Part shown: in pieces, positions 7,939-15,819 of the stretch | Layout of the letters: the number at the start of each line of letters is the position of its first letter | Numbering within the stretch: the first letter of the stretch is position 1 | NCBI RefSeq assembly: GCF_000987835.1 | Contig: NZ_CP011308.1 | Span: 868,001-932,000, forward strand | Direction of reading: 5' to 3' | DNA length: 64,000 nt | Source of the DNA: Sulfurovum lithotrophicum | Lineage (GTDB): Bacteria > Campylobacterota > Campylobacteria > Campylobacterales > Sulfurovaceae | Translations under genes and position numbers: made by a program | Notes under the pieces: model-generated | Database searches by the model: none | What the model saw: only the letters and a program-made list of their open reading frames with translations | What the model was told of the DNA's origin: nothing

Positions 7939-10263
7939 CTATTTATCGGTATTACTCATCATTGGCGATTTCTCTTCCTGCATATGTTTATCTTTTGAGA
8001 TATTGATGCCTTCAAGGTAGCCTGATATTTCTCTTTCTTCGTATGCTATGCCTTCCGGAACTGCCTGTGAGTGAAGCTGCACTGCACACTGTTTATAGTT
8101 GGGTTCAAAAGATTTGGGATCAAACTCCGGTATGGTAATGTTGTTGATAAGCTGTTCATTGAAATGGAAAGGTACGAAAATGTTGCCTTCTCTTACCGTA
8201 CCGCTTACTTTGACAATAACGTCATTCACTTTACCCCGTGTTCCGGAGAGTGAGATCCTGTCACCGCTTTTTACTTTAAGACGGGTGGCATCTTTGGGGT
8301 TCATATCGACCCATGCTTCAGGGGCCAGGTTGTCAAGTATACCGATAGTTCCGGTTTTTGTTCTTGTGTGGAACTGCTCTACAGTTCTTCCGGTATTGAG
8401 AATAAAAGGAAGACCTTTGCACTGCATTTCACTCAGCGGTACCCAGTTCACAGGAAGGAGGTTCGCCGTACCGTCAGGTGTGGGGCAGGGCATCTCTTCG
8501 GAGTAGAGGCGTTTAGTACCATGGGGTGCTGCTTCGTTGCATGGCCACTGTATGCCGCCGAGTTCTTCGATAAGTTCATAGTCCATTCCACTGTAGTCGC
8601 ACAGCTGTCCTTTACTGACTCTTTTGATCTCCTCAAAGACATCTCTGGGACTGTGAAGGTCTTTGAAAAGCAGCTCGTATTTACCTTCGAAGTATTTGGA
8701 GAATTCTCTGACAATATCTAGATCGCTTTTGGTCTCACCCAGAGGTTCTATCGCTTTCTTCGCATAGTTGCACCGGCGTTCGGAGTTGGTATAGCATCCC
8801 TCTTTTTCACTCCATGTCGCTGCGGCAAAGACCACATCTGCGATCTGGGCAGTGTCAGACATAAAGGCATCCTGTACGACAAGCAGGTCAAGCTTTTTGA
8901 GTGCTTCTCTCAGTCCGTTCTGGTCCGGGTAAGAGACCAGCGGGTTGGTCGCAACGACCCAGAGAGCTTTGATCTCCCCACGGTTGATCGCATCGATGAT
9001 CTGCGGGTAGGCATATCCTCTTTTGTCAGGCACAAGATCCACAGGCACATTGAGAATGTCTGCAAAAGCCTGTCTGTCTGCATCACTTGCATAGTTTCTG
9101 TAGCCGGGGATGGATGAGGTGAAACCGAATTCTCTTGTCCCCATAGCGTTACACTGTCCGGTAATGGACATGGGAGCAGCTCCCTCTTTGCCAAGATTCC
9201 CTGTAATGAGCGCCAGGTTGCAGATGGCAGAAACCGTATCGGTCCCGATGCTGCTCTGGTTCACGCCCATCGTCCAGGCACTCATGGCTTTGTCTGCCGT
9301 GGCATAGATCTTGGCCAGGTTGTAGAGCTCTTTGACATCGATACCCGTGATATGGGCTACTTCCTGCGGCGGGTAATTGTTCATGATATGTTTTCTGAAC
9401 GCTTTATAGCCGTTGGTCCTCTCTTTGATGAACTTCTCGTCTTCCCAGCCCTGTTCCATGATGATGTAGCAGAGCCCGTTGAGAAGCGCCAGGTCGGAAC
9501 GCGGTGCAAGCGGTACGAAGATATCTGCTATCTGCGAGGTCTTGGATTTTCTCGGGTCCACTACGATGATGGTTGGTTTTTTGCCTGTCTTTTTTTTGTT
9601 CTTTGCGATGTGAAGTTTCAGAATAGGGTGATTGTCAGCAATATTCGCACCTATGAGTAGTATAACATCCGCTTTGGAAAAATCCTCATAGCATCCTGTC
9701 GGTCCGTCAGAGCCGAAAGTTTGCTTGTATCCCATGACGGCTGATGCCATGCAGAGTGTGGTGTTTCCGTCATAGTTATTGGTCTCAAGCCCCAACTGGG
9801 TGAATTTTCCCAGCGCATAGAATTCTTCAGTGAGAAGCTGCCCTGTAGAGATGACGGCAACAGCACCTTTTCCGTGTTCAGACTGAATACGCTTGAATGT
9901 TTCAGAAGTCTTACTAAAAGCCTCTTTCCATGAAACAGATTGTAGTTGCCCTTCTTTGCGAATGAGTGGTGTAGCAATACGGTTGTCTGCACGTACCATT
10001 TTGTGCTCGCTCAGGCCTTTGGGGCAAAGCGTTCCCATATTGACCGGATGGAGCGGATCGCCCTTGGAGTAGACCGCTTCTCCGTTCTTGACACCGATGT
10101 ACATACCGCAGCCCACACCACAGTATCCACAGGTAGATCGCACCCATTTGTCAGGGGCTTTGGCTTTGGCCACTTTTCCGAAGATAGGGTCATCGACGAG
10201 GGCGTATTTGTCCTCTTTAATGTCGAAGCCGAGAAAGGTTTTTGCTTTGTCTATGAGACTCAT
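7939..10263 (-). CDS. nasA: Assimilatory nitrate reductase, catalytic molybdopterin subunit
   Basis: Reduces nitrate to nitrite with a molybdenum bis-MGD cofactor. The 774 residues carry an N-terminal [4Fe-4S] site (C45, C48, C52, C80 in CGYCGVGC...LCPKG) and the full Mo/W oxidoreductase fold. The C-terminal dinucleotide-binding domain ends with RTKTGTIGILDN...VFVPFHF-type sequence. There is no Tat signal, so it is cytoplasmic, and no C-terminal [2Fe-2S] domain, so it is closer to NarB/short NasA than to enteric NasA. Start ATG 10263 follows GAGGAACCCC. The related nirA and ferredoxin/DmsC genes lie about 4 kb upstream on the same strand, separated by the cassette island. A formate dehydrogenase-like relative is the main alternative, but the context favours nitrate. 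Confidence 0.85.
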   Translation of the reverse strand: MSLIDKAKTFLGFDIKEDKYALVDDPIFGKVAKAKAPDKWVRSTCGYCGVGCGMYIGVKNGEAVYSKGDPLHPVNMGTLCPKGLSEHKMVRADNRIATPLIRKEGQLQSVSWKEAFSKTSETFKRIQSEHGKGAVAVISTGQLLTEEFYALGKFTQLGLETNNYDGNTTLCMASAVMGYKQTFGSDGPTGCYEDFSKADVILLIGANIADNHPILKLHIAKNKKKTGKKPTIIVVDPRKSKTSQIADIFVPLAPRSDLALLNGLCYIIMEQGWEDEKFIKERTNGYKAFRKHIMNNYPPQEVAHITGIDVKELYNLAKIYATADKAMSAWTMGVNQSSIGTDTVSAICNLALITGNLGKEGAAPMSITGQCNAMGTREFGFTSSIPGYRNYASDADRQAFADILNVPVDLVPDKRGYAYPQIIDAINRGEIKALWVVATNPLVSYPDQNGLREALKKLDLLVVQDAFMSDTAQIADVVFAAATWSEKEGCYTNSERRCNYAKKAIEPLGETKSDLDIVREFSKYFEGKYELLFKDLHSPRDVFEEIKRVSKGQLCDYSGMDYELIEELGGIQWPCNEAAPHGTKRLYSEEMPCPTPDGTANLLPVNWVPLSEMQCKGLPFILNTGRTVEQFHTRTKTGTIGILDNLAPEAWVDMNPKDATRLKVKSGDRISLSGTRGKVNDVIVKVSGTVREGNIFVPFHFNEQLINNITIPEFDPKSFEPNYKQCAVQLHSQAVPEGIAYEEREISGYLEGINISKDKHMQEEKSPMMSNTDK

Positions 10264-10292
10264 GGGGTTCCTCGTTGTTTTGTAATAGAATT

Positions 10293-10298
10293 ATTATA
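10293..10298 (-). promoter_or_regulatory. Possible -10 box for nasA
   Basis: Reads TATAAT on the minus strand, 30 bases upstream of the nasA start. No clear -35 box was seen, which is usual in this phylum. It suggests that nasA has its own promoter after separation from the nir genes. The rest of 10264-10442 holds no gene. Confidence 0.35.
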
Positions 10299-10442
10299 GT
10301 CAAATTTTGGGTTAAAATGGGGGATTAGGTGATTATTTTATAGGCAGATCATGCCAGTGTGTACTCTGGACTGAGCGTTTTGAAAATGGTTTGATTATAC
10401 AAATGAGAGGAGTTGTTATTGTCACCTGGCCCCTATGCTTTC

Positions 10443-10982
10443 CTATGCTTGACCCCTATGTCTATAAGTTATTAACGTATTTACTTCACTATCACCATAA
10501 TGCTCTATTTCAACATCTCCATCATTCTCATAATAATCAATTGGTTTATCATGAATAATTGTATTACGTATAATAGTGAGTTTATCTGCTAAATCCATTA
10601 CTACGTTGCTTGATTCATTTTTTAATATTATTAATTTTGCTGAAAATTTAGATTTATAACTATGTGTAATCCCTATTTGTTTTAACACTTTATTTGGATC
10701 ATTAATTGTTTTTTTACCAATTTCTATTGATATAGCTTTTTCTGCAAGGGCGTGATTAAGTAAAGATTCTAATGCAACAACAGACCAAGCCATTACCATT
10801 CCTACAAGTGTTGATTCCTTACTCATATTTTGAGATGATGCTACACAATAAGGAAACATACTTTGATTATTTATTATTCTTTCTCTAAAGTCAGTACCTT
10901 TTGTTAAATTAAAGTATTTATTGGTAACTGAATACATTAGTTCAACACGTAACCAATTATCTTCAACTGCACTGTATGTCAT
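10443..10982 (-). CDS. HEPN-like protein in a cassette
   Basis: 179 residues, AT-rich and unlike the flanking genes. The segment LADKLTIIRNTIIHDKP contains R139-N-x3-H144, the Rφx3H motif of HEPN ribonuclease folds. Helices before it (WSVVALESLLNHALAEKA) fit an all-helical bundle. HEPN proteins commonly act as RNases in toxin-antitoxin and antiviral systems; no partner gene lies next to it. The start lies just inside the attC-like boundary at 10999-11005. The last codons (RHRGQA) fall in a short direct repeat (CATAGGGGTCA/CATAGGGGCCA), so the original C-terminus may be truncated. The HEPN call rests on one motif and predicted helicity. Confidence 0.5.
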   Translation of the reverse strand: MTYSAVEDNWLRVELMYSVTNKYFNLTKGTDFRERIINNQSMFPYCVASSQNMSKESTLVGMVMAWSVVALESLLNHALAEKAISIEIGKKTINDPNKVLKQIGITHSYKSKFSAKLIILKNESSNVVMDLADKLTIIRNTIIHDKPIDYYENDGDVEIEHYGDSEVNTLITYRHRGQA

Positions 10983-10998
10983 TAAATTTCCTTTTGTA

Positions 10999-11047
10999 AG
11001 CTAACGGCCGGCAAGGGATCGCGTTCAGTGATCAGTACTTGTTGTCT
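10999..11047 (-). repeat. attC-like site d (between nuclease and HEPN cassettes)
   Basis: 49 bp directly after the nuclease stop codon. R'' AGACAAC (11041-11047) and R' GTTAGCT (10999-11005). The inside shares CTGATCRCTRAACGCGATC with the hairpin of site c. It is shorter than typical attC sites and perhaps degraded. Confidence 0.5.
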
Positions 11048-11048
11048 T

Positions 11049-12038
11049 TTATAACATCATTCTTTTTGCAAACTCTTCAAATGAAACATTTCTATTTTTT
11101 GGTATTGCTGCAGCTATCCAATTTTTACCTCTTCCCGTTTTTATGCCACCATCTTTTTTTAGGTTCTTATTTAGTTTTAAAGGTGTATCTAAAAAATAAT
11201 ATGTATGTATTTTATCACTTTGTTTTAATTTAACACCATCAACCCACTTTTTAATAAGATCTTTATCATCTGTAAATTGGTGTAAGTTTTCTTCAAATAA
11301 ATCAATATCTTCTGGTTTTAATGTCAATACGCCTAAAACTTTAGATAAATAAGGAATTCCTTCTCCTTCTTGTTGCTCTGCATTTTTAGTAAAATATGGA
11401 GCAAAATATAGAGGAGTACCAAAAGTTTCATCTCTTTTGTAAATAAAAAATTCTTTAAATCTTTTCATTTCAGTCTTATCCGATAAGTCTTGGATTAGGA
11501 TTTCTTTAAGTGTATTCATTTTGTAATTCCTTGAACTAAATTCTAAAAAGTCTTTTACAATGGATTTATTTATTAGATTTTTATTGTTAAAGATATCAAT
11601 AATATCTAACCAACTTAAATTTATAATGGTAATGTCATTTATTTTTTGAATGTTAGCATCTCTCTCTTGTGTAATAAAACATAAAATATTTTGAATTTTA
11701 GAATTTTTATCAAAAGACTTTATATATTGAGTACGTTGTTTTTTAACTTTGTTTTTTCTTACTTTACATTCAATGATTATATGAAATTTGTTCAAGTTCT
11801 TTATCTCAATATCAGTTCTACCTTCATCTCGTACTTTTTCAATATTTATAGAAACTTCTTTTAAATTTTTCTCTGTAAACTTATTTTTGACTCCTAAAAA
11901 CTGTAAAAAAGTAAATAATGCTTTAGGTTCATTTGCTAGTGTATATGAAAAAGCTTTAGATAATGCAGTTTCATCATTTCCTAATAAATCGAATGGTTTT
12001 AAAATAGATTTTGAATGTCCTACTTTTTTGATAATCAA
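11049..12038 (-). CDS. PD-(D/E)XK nuclease-superfamily protein in a cassette
   Basis: 329 residues. Residues 70-95 (RDEGRTDIEIKNLNKFHIIIECKV) give D76 and the E90-x-K92 pair of the PD-(D/E)XK core, with strand-strand spacing as expected. The N-terminal part (TALSKAFSYTLANEPKALFTFL) resembles nuclease relatives of the Rpn/transposase-associated kind. The rest is charged and unrecognised. The start is TTG 12038 behind AAGGA at a good spacing; no ATG fits the N-terminus better. Codon use is AT-rich, unlike the nitrate genes around the island. It occupies one cassette bounded by sites c and d. Possible roles are restriction-like defence or DNA processing; none is shown. Confidence 0.6.
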   Translation of the reverse strand: MIIKKVGHSKSILKPFDLLGNDETALSKAFSYTLANEPKALFTFLQFLGVKNKFTEKNLKEVSINIEKVRDEGRTDIEIKNLNKFHIIIECKVRKNKVKKQRTQYIKSFDKNSKIQNILCFITQERDANIQKINDITIINLSWLDIIDIFNNKNLINKSIVKDFLEFSSRNYKMNTLKEILIQDLSDKTEMKRFKEFFIYKRDETFGTPLYFAPYFTKNAEQQEGEGIPYLSKVLGVLTLKPEDIDLFEENLHQFTDDKDLIKKWVDGVKLKQSDKIHTYYFLDTPLKLNKNLKKDGGIKTGRGKNWIAAAIPKNRNVSFEEFAKRMML

Positions 12039-12180
12039 TGATTATTCCTTTTTTCTTAGTTTTTGGACACCTTTTTTAAAAAAGGTGTAGAGTTGCCATA
12101 GTTTGTTTAGAATTTTAACGATAAGTGCAATTCCATAATGACTTATTCTTTTGGTTTTATAATGATATCTGAACTTTGTA

Positions 12181-12323
12181 AGACAACGGCCGCGCTGATC
12201 GCGTTTAGCGATCAGCGCGGCCGATGCGATGTTGTAGCGAAGCGGAAACGTCGCATCGCCTAGCGTCACCGGATTTCATAGAGCGCAGCGTAATGAAAAT
12301 CCGCGTGCACGCACTTGTTAGCT
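12181..12323 (-). repeat. attC-like site c (long, three nested hairpins)
   Basis: 143 bp from R'' AGCTAAC (12317-12323) to R' GTTGTCT (12181-12187). It contains a perfect 15-bp inverted repeat with a 5-base loop (12188-12202 with 12208-12222). A GATGCGA/TCGCATC pair lies at 12223-12229 and 12251-12257, and a GGATTT/AAATCC pair near 12271 and 12297-12302. Visibly GC-rich against AT-rich cassettes, as is usual for long attC sites. Its R'' does not match the core found just upstream (GTTGAAC), so a recombination or deletion lies between. Confidence 0.55.
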
Positions 12324-12426
12324 GCACTATTGCTACCACTTTTTTGAGATTGCACACTCGTCGCCTCGGTGATGATTGCAACTTTGTTCACGCTTAGACG
12401 TGCTGCGCCCTCACAGTCTAAACCAT

Positions 12427-12587
12427 GTTCAACTAATGGCCAACCTGGCGCTTAAGCCCACCAAGCTGAACAGAGCTGAGACGATGACGAAACGGCCAAC
12501 TCTCACGAGCTTCAGCGAGGCCATCTTTTGAGATGCTGTTCGGAAGAAAATGCTTCTCAATTTATTGGCTACTCTGTTTTGTTAACC
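12427..12587 (-). repeat. attC-like site b (boundaries less certain)
   Basis: R'' GGTTAAC at 12581-12587, the exact complement of the cassette's starting core at 13565-13571. The best R' by consensus is GTTGAAC at 12427-12433. The inner pairing is weak (GCCAA near one end, TTGGC near the other), so the lower boundary is a best guess. Confidence 0.4.
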
Positions 12588-12615
12588 TTTAGTTGTGCTC
12601 GTTATTTTTGCAATT

Positions 12616-13548
12616 TTATCGAGTAATTCCCCTGTTTTTTCTATTGAAATTTCTACTGGGTGAGAACATGTTTTTGGCAAAGCCAAAAACATGTTCAAGT
12701 TCCATAAACAATTCTGCAAGTTTTTTATTTATATCTTGTTTAAGTTCAGAGTTTTCTGATCCAATAATTTGACTTATAAAAGTAGCACCACCACCTAAAA
12801 ATCCTTGCAAATGAGAATATCTTAAGCAAATAATCTGATAAAGTTTATATTGAGAATATAAAAAATAAGAAAAAAGACCTAGTGATATTGTAATACCCAC
12901 TCTCAATACATAAAGTTCTATTGTTCCAATATTTTTGAACATCTCAAAATGATATGTTGATAAAACGAATAGAGGAATAAATAACAAAGTTGCCATAAAA
13001 CCTGCCATAAATCTAAATCTAAACTTCATTGCAGTTTCCAACTCTGTATCAATATTTTCTTTAAAATTCTTTTGTAAACCCCATTCAGCTTTAAGTCCAA
13101 TTAAATCGTTAATTCCTTTTTCAATTTCAGATGAGATAGTTGTTTTTAAGTCTAAAATATCTTTTTCAATGTGTTGTATGATTTCTGATTTTAAGGCTTC
13201 AACTTCTTCACTATTACTTTGAATACTTTTTAGTGAGTTTATGTATTCATCCATTTCATCAAAAAATTTCACACCCTCTTCAAAAAAAGTTTTTAGTTGA
13301 ATTGCATTATTAGTTCTATAAATAGTATTCCATTTTTGATTCCAAGGATTGAAATAATTATTGTCAAATTCTATAATTTTTTCGTTTAGCTCATCCCAAT
13401 CGTAACCAATTATAATTTGATTTCTTAATTGGTGGTATCTGTTTCTTTTTTGATCAAATTTTTGTTTAATCAATTGTGCAGTTTGTTGAAGCTGTGTTCC
13501 TGCTTTTCCTTCAAATTCATCACCATTAAAAAGTTTATATTTACTCAT
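12616..13548 (-). CDS. Coiled-coil protein with two membrane segments, in a cassette
   Basis: 310 residues of unknown function. The first 170 are charged and helical (repeated E, K and D-rich heptads). Two membrane segments follow (FMAGFMATLLFIPLFVLSTY and LYVLRVGITISLGLFSYFLY), then a short glycine turn (GGGATF) and a helix. The start, ATG 13548, lies only 17 bases inside the core GTTAACC, a classic cassette arrangement. A perfect 15-bp inverted repeat (12664-12696) sits in the last codons. The next frame stays open as HPVEISIEKTGELLDKIAKI... to a TAA inside R'' of site b, so the true C-terminus was probably shifted by a palindromic insertion. It could be an effector or membrane sensor; I recognise no family. 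Confidence 0.55.
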   Translation of the reverse strand: MSKYKLFNGDEFEGKAGTQLQQTAQLIKQKFDQKRNRYHQLRNQIIIGYDWDELNEKIIEFDNNYFNPWNQKWNTIYRTNNAIQLKTFFEEGVKFFDEMDEYINSLKSIQSNSEEVEALKSEIIQHIEKDILDLKTTISSEIEKGINDLIGLKAEWGLQKNFKENIDTELETAMKFRFRFMAGFMATLLFIPLFVLSTYHFEMFKNIGTIELYVLRVGITISLGLFSYFLYSQYKLYQIICLRYSHLQGFLGGGATFISQIIGSENSELKQDINKKLAELFMELEHVFGFAKNMFSPSRNFNRKNRGITR

Positions 13549-13564
13549 TTTAATCCTTGTGTTA

Positions 13565-13698
13565 GGTTAACGCCTGAGATGAGGAACGATGGCGATATTT
13601 CGTACTTAATTGTTCGACTTTCAAGTTTCTTTATGCGACACTTAAAAGCTTAAAATTTTCGCAGTATAGCCTCGTTTCTCTCCTCCGATTTGTTATCT
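13565..13698 (-). repeat. attC-like site a (between KTSC and coiled-coil cassettes)
   Basis: 134 bp directly after the KTSC stop codon. R'' AGATAAC (13692-13698), R' GTTAACC (13565-13571). The arms pair imperfectly over about 25 bases (GAGAAACGAGG... against the complement of the opposite end, GAGGAACGATGG...), with a bulged centre, as in attC hairpins. Confidence 0.55.
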
Positions 13699-13902
13699 TT
13701 ACCAACAGTTATATTTATCTTTTATATGTAAATCATAATATATACCTTGTGATGAAGCATTTAAAAAATCATCAAAAACATTTTGTGGTACATTGCAATA
13801 ATCATAAGTTTTACTTTGTTTAAAAGTAATTTTCATTTTCATAGTGGCACTATCATATCCTATATAACTTATTGCACTCGAACTAACTGGAATCATTGTC
13901 AT
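13699..13902 (-). CDS. KTSC-domain protein in a cassette
   Basis: 67 residues matching the small KTSC domain (named after its lysyl-tRNA-synthetase-like strand motif): SSAISYIGYDSATMKMKITFKQSKTYDYCNVPQNVFDDFLNASSQG. Such proteins are short, of unknown function, and often found in mobile regions. Start ATG 13902 follows AGGAGGGAAAATATT. The stop codon abuts attC-like site a. No core GTTATCT, the complement of its R'' box, is visible upstream, so the left end of this cassette is missing. Confidence 0.7.
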   Translation of the reverse strand: MTMIPVSSSAISYIGYDSATMKMKITFKQSKTYDYCNVPQNVFDDFLNASSQGIYYDLHIKDKYNCW

Positions 13903-14216
13903 AATATTTTCCCTCCTATTTTTGGAAATTATTTAAGTATACACTAAAATAATAAATTATATTAAAAATATGTCAAATTGCAATACTTTTAAAAATATTG
14001 AATATTAATAAAATCCTTTTATCATATCATCAAATTGAAATGTTTTAATTGGTGTATTTTTTCTATTAAGAATACCTATTTCTAATAAATGCAATTTATT
14101 ATTCATTTTTGTATGGCTCCCATGCTGAGCGTGGGAGTGCATACTCCAATCAGTACATGAGGGTATGCATTCCCACTTAAAAAGGGGGAACGAGAGAGCA
14201 CTGAACACTTCAAGAC
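13903..14216. other. 314-bp junction between cassettes and the nas genes
   Basis: AT-rich up to about 14110, then a composite palindrome (14117-14175). A 33-residue open frame (14005-14106, minus, beginning MNNKLHLLEIGILNRKNTP) has the AT-rich composition of the cassettes and may be the stump of another cassette gene. No attI-like site or promoter could be identified. Confidence 0.4.
14117..14175. repeat. Composite palindrome at the island edge
   Basis: A CTCCCATGCT/AGCGTGGGAG hairpin (14117-14137) of the same family as 565-587. It overlaps a larger pair, GGGAGTGCATAC with GTATGCATTCCC. It lies 40-100 bp after the end of the ferredoxin/DmsC gene, marking the border between native and acquired DNA. 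Confidence 0.55.
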
Positions 14217-15818
14217 CTAATGGCATTGATTCCCTGCAAAGAAATTTCCTGCCAGTCCCAATGGTACCACAGTTCTGTAGAAAAGGTAGCGTCCTGCCAG
14301 TTCGCTGGCGAACGCACCCAGTGTTGCGACGATCAGTGTTGCGATCGCCAATCCTGTAAGGCCGCTGGCGGTAAAGAGAATGGCAAGCAGTGGCAGTGTC
14401 AGGGCAAATGCTGCAAGAGAATAGACTCTGAACTTCTTTACTTTAGCGAAATGCTCCTGAAGCAGGATACGTGTACGGTTGTACTGGTAGTAGAGCGGGT
14501 CCTCTTTGTCGAGGTGACGGTAGAACATTACCTCTTCAAGAATGACCAGTGCCTGTCCCATTCCGGCAAGCAGCGTAATGGCAAGCAGGACCATGGCCCC
14601 CTGTGCACCGTTGGAGATGAGCAGTACCATTGCAATGAGGAGGAAGCCGACATAGCCTGAGCCAAAAAATCGCTTGGTAGTGCTTTTGCGGTTCCAGCTC
14701 GGGCGTGCTTTGATACGGTAGATCATCGACTGTGCATAGATACCGAAAAGGCCTATAGCTAAAGTAATTGCTTCAACGAGAAGCAGCAGGAAGCCTTTGA
14801 TCTCCAAAAAGTACAATCCCGCTACCATGGTTGCCAGGCCGGTATAGGCTCCCAGGGCAATGGCTTCGCGTGAAAGCCAGGAAGTCTTCCAGTTCTTCAT
14901 GGCGGACATCGCTTTGGCAGGACGTCCCAGGTGCAGGGCTGAAAGGGGCAGGCCGATGGCTGCCGGTAAAAATGCCAGGATCGCCATTGCCAGATTGGGT
15001 TTTGGTAGATTGAATCCCAAGGTAAAGAGCATCTGTCCCAAAAAAAGCGCCAAAAAAGCACCTACCGAAACCTGTGTGAGTACCGTCATGAAAACAAGCG
15101 GCAGTTCAGGATGTGCCGGGTGCAGGAGATGTTCGTCTGCCGGGTGTATCTCTTCGCCCTTGGGGATTTCAGGCAGTGTGTATCGTGTGGTGGGTTTGGT
15201 AATATCTATGTTCGGCAGGTGGGGAGCCACTCCTTCTTTGGCCATATCTTCGGCCAACCACTGTTCTACATTCACTGCTTCTATTTCAATGGCACCGCCG
15301 GGACAGGCCTGAACACAGGCAGGTGTTTGCCCTGCTTCAAGTTTGTCCACGCACATATGGCATTTGGTGACAATACCTCTGTCAGGATTGAAGACCGGGA
15401 CTTCATACGGACAGTTCCAGGTACAGTACTGACAGCCGATACAGGAAGGGTCATCGTGCCAGACGATCCCATTGTCCAGTTTGATGTAGGACTCGGTAGG
15501 ACACCCTCTGAGACACTCCGGGTCGATGCAGTGATTACAGCTCATAGAGTTGAAGAGTTGCAGGGTATCGGGGAATTCCCCCATTTCCATCTCTCCAACA
15601 CGTCTCCACTTGATCTCATCAGGATTGGCATTTTGTTCGTTGCAGGCCACTTCACAGCAGTGACAGCCTACACAGGCAGTGGCATCGAAGTGAAAGCGGT
15701 ACTGTTCTCCGGGTTTGAGGTCAGGAATGTCAATGGAATAATTTCCACACTGCATACCGGTCTCGTTCTTGTGGTTGATGAAGCTTTCCAATGGTGTATG
15801 TTTACTTAATGGTTCCAT
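14217..15818 (-). CDS. Fused four-cluster ferredoxin / DmsC-type membrane anchor
   Basis: 533 residues. The N-terminal half (about 1-215) is a DmsB-like ferredoxin with four cysteine sets (CVGCHCCEVAC, CNHCIDPECLRGC, CIGCQYCTWNC, CHMCV...PACVQAC), enough for four [4Fe-4S] clusters. The C-terminal half has eight hydrophobic segments of the DmsC quinol-oxidising anchor family. In other organisms these are two separate proteins. Placed between nirA and nasA, it most likely passes electrons from membrane quinol to nitrate and perhaps nitrite reductase, an unusual arrangement for an assimilatory pathway. ATG 15818 has AAGGAGG inside the end of nirA; only one base separates the two genes. Confidence 0.8.
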   Translation of the reverse strand: MEPLSKHTPLESFINHKNETGMQCGNYSIDIPDLKPGEQYRFHFDATACVGCHCCEVACNEQNANPDEIKWRRVGEMEMGEFPDTLQLFNSMSCNHCIDPECLRGCPTESYIKLDNGIVWHDDPSCIGCQYCTWNCPYEVPVFNPDRGIVTKCHMCVDKLEAGQTPACVQACPGGAIEIEAVNVEQWLAEDMAKEGVAPHLPNIDITKPTTRYTLPEIPKGEEIHPADEHLLHPAHPELPLVFMTVLTQVSVGAFLALFLGQMLFTLGFNLPKPNLAMAILAFLPAAIGLPLSALHLGRPAKAMSAMKNWKTSWLSREAIALGAYTGLATMVAGLYFLEIKGFLLLLVEAITLAIGLFGIYAQSMIYRIKARPSWNRKSTTKRFFGSGYVGFLLIAMVLLISNGAQGAMVLLAITLLAGMGQALVILEEVMFYRHLDKEDPLYYQYNRTRILLQEHFAKVKKFRVYSLAAFALTLPLLAILFTASGLTGLAIATLIVATLGAFASELAGRYLFYRTVVPLGLAGNFFAGNQCH

Positions 15819-15819
15819 T

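Larger units (their letters stand above)
12039..12615. other. 577-bp gap between cassette genes
   Basis: Holds attC-like sites c and b and, near 12067-12088, a perfect 22-bp palindrome (ACACC, six T, six A, GGTGT) upstream of the nuclease gene. An open frame across 12042-12269 starts inside site c and is probably chance. The stretch 12324-12426, between the two sites, shows no gene and may be the remnant of a deleted cassette. Confidence 0.5.
10443..13902 (-). mobile_element. Integron-type gene-cassette array without integrase (CALIN-like)
   Basis: Four genes all on the minus strand, each starting a few bases to about 150 bases after a GTTRRRY-like core and each of three followed by a palindromic attC-like site. 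For two cassettes the R'' box after the gene is the exact complement of the core at the cassette's own start: AGACAAC (11041-11047) against GTTGTCT (12181-12187), and GGTTAAC (12581-12587) against GTTAACC (13565-13571). This is the rule for excised-circle cassettes. No intI gene is in the window. The first (KTSC) and last (HEPN) cassettes lack an outer boundary, so the array looks truncated at both ends. Confidence 0.6.

Noticed and set aside
12042-12269. 75-residue frame upstream of the nuclease gene
   Set aside because: It starts within attC-like site c, has no ribosome site and no protein-like conservation by eye; the downstream half may be read by chance.
14005-14226. 73-residue frame at the island edge
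   Set aside because: It runs through the composite palindrome and into the ferredoxin/DmsC 3' end. Only its last 33 residues could be a cassette remnant, noted in the gap entry.
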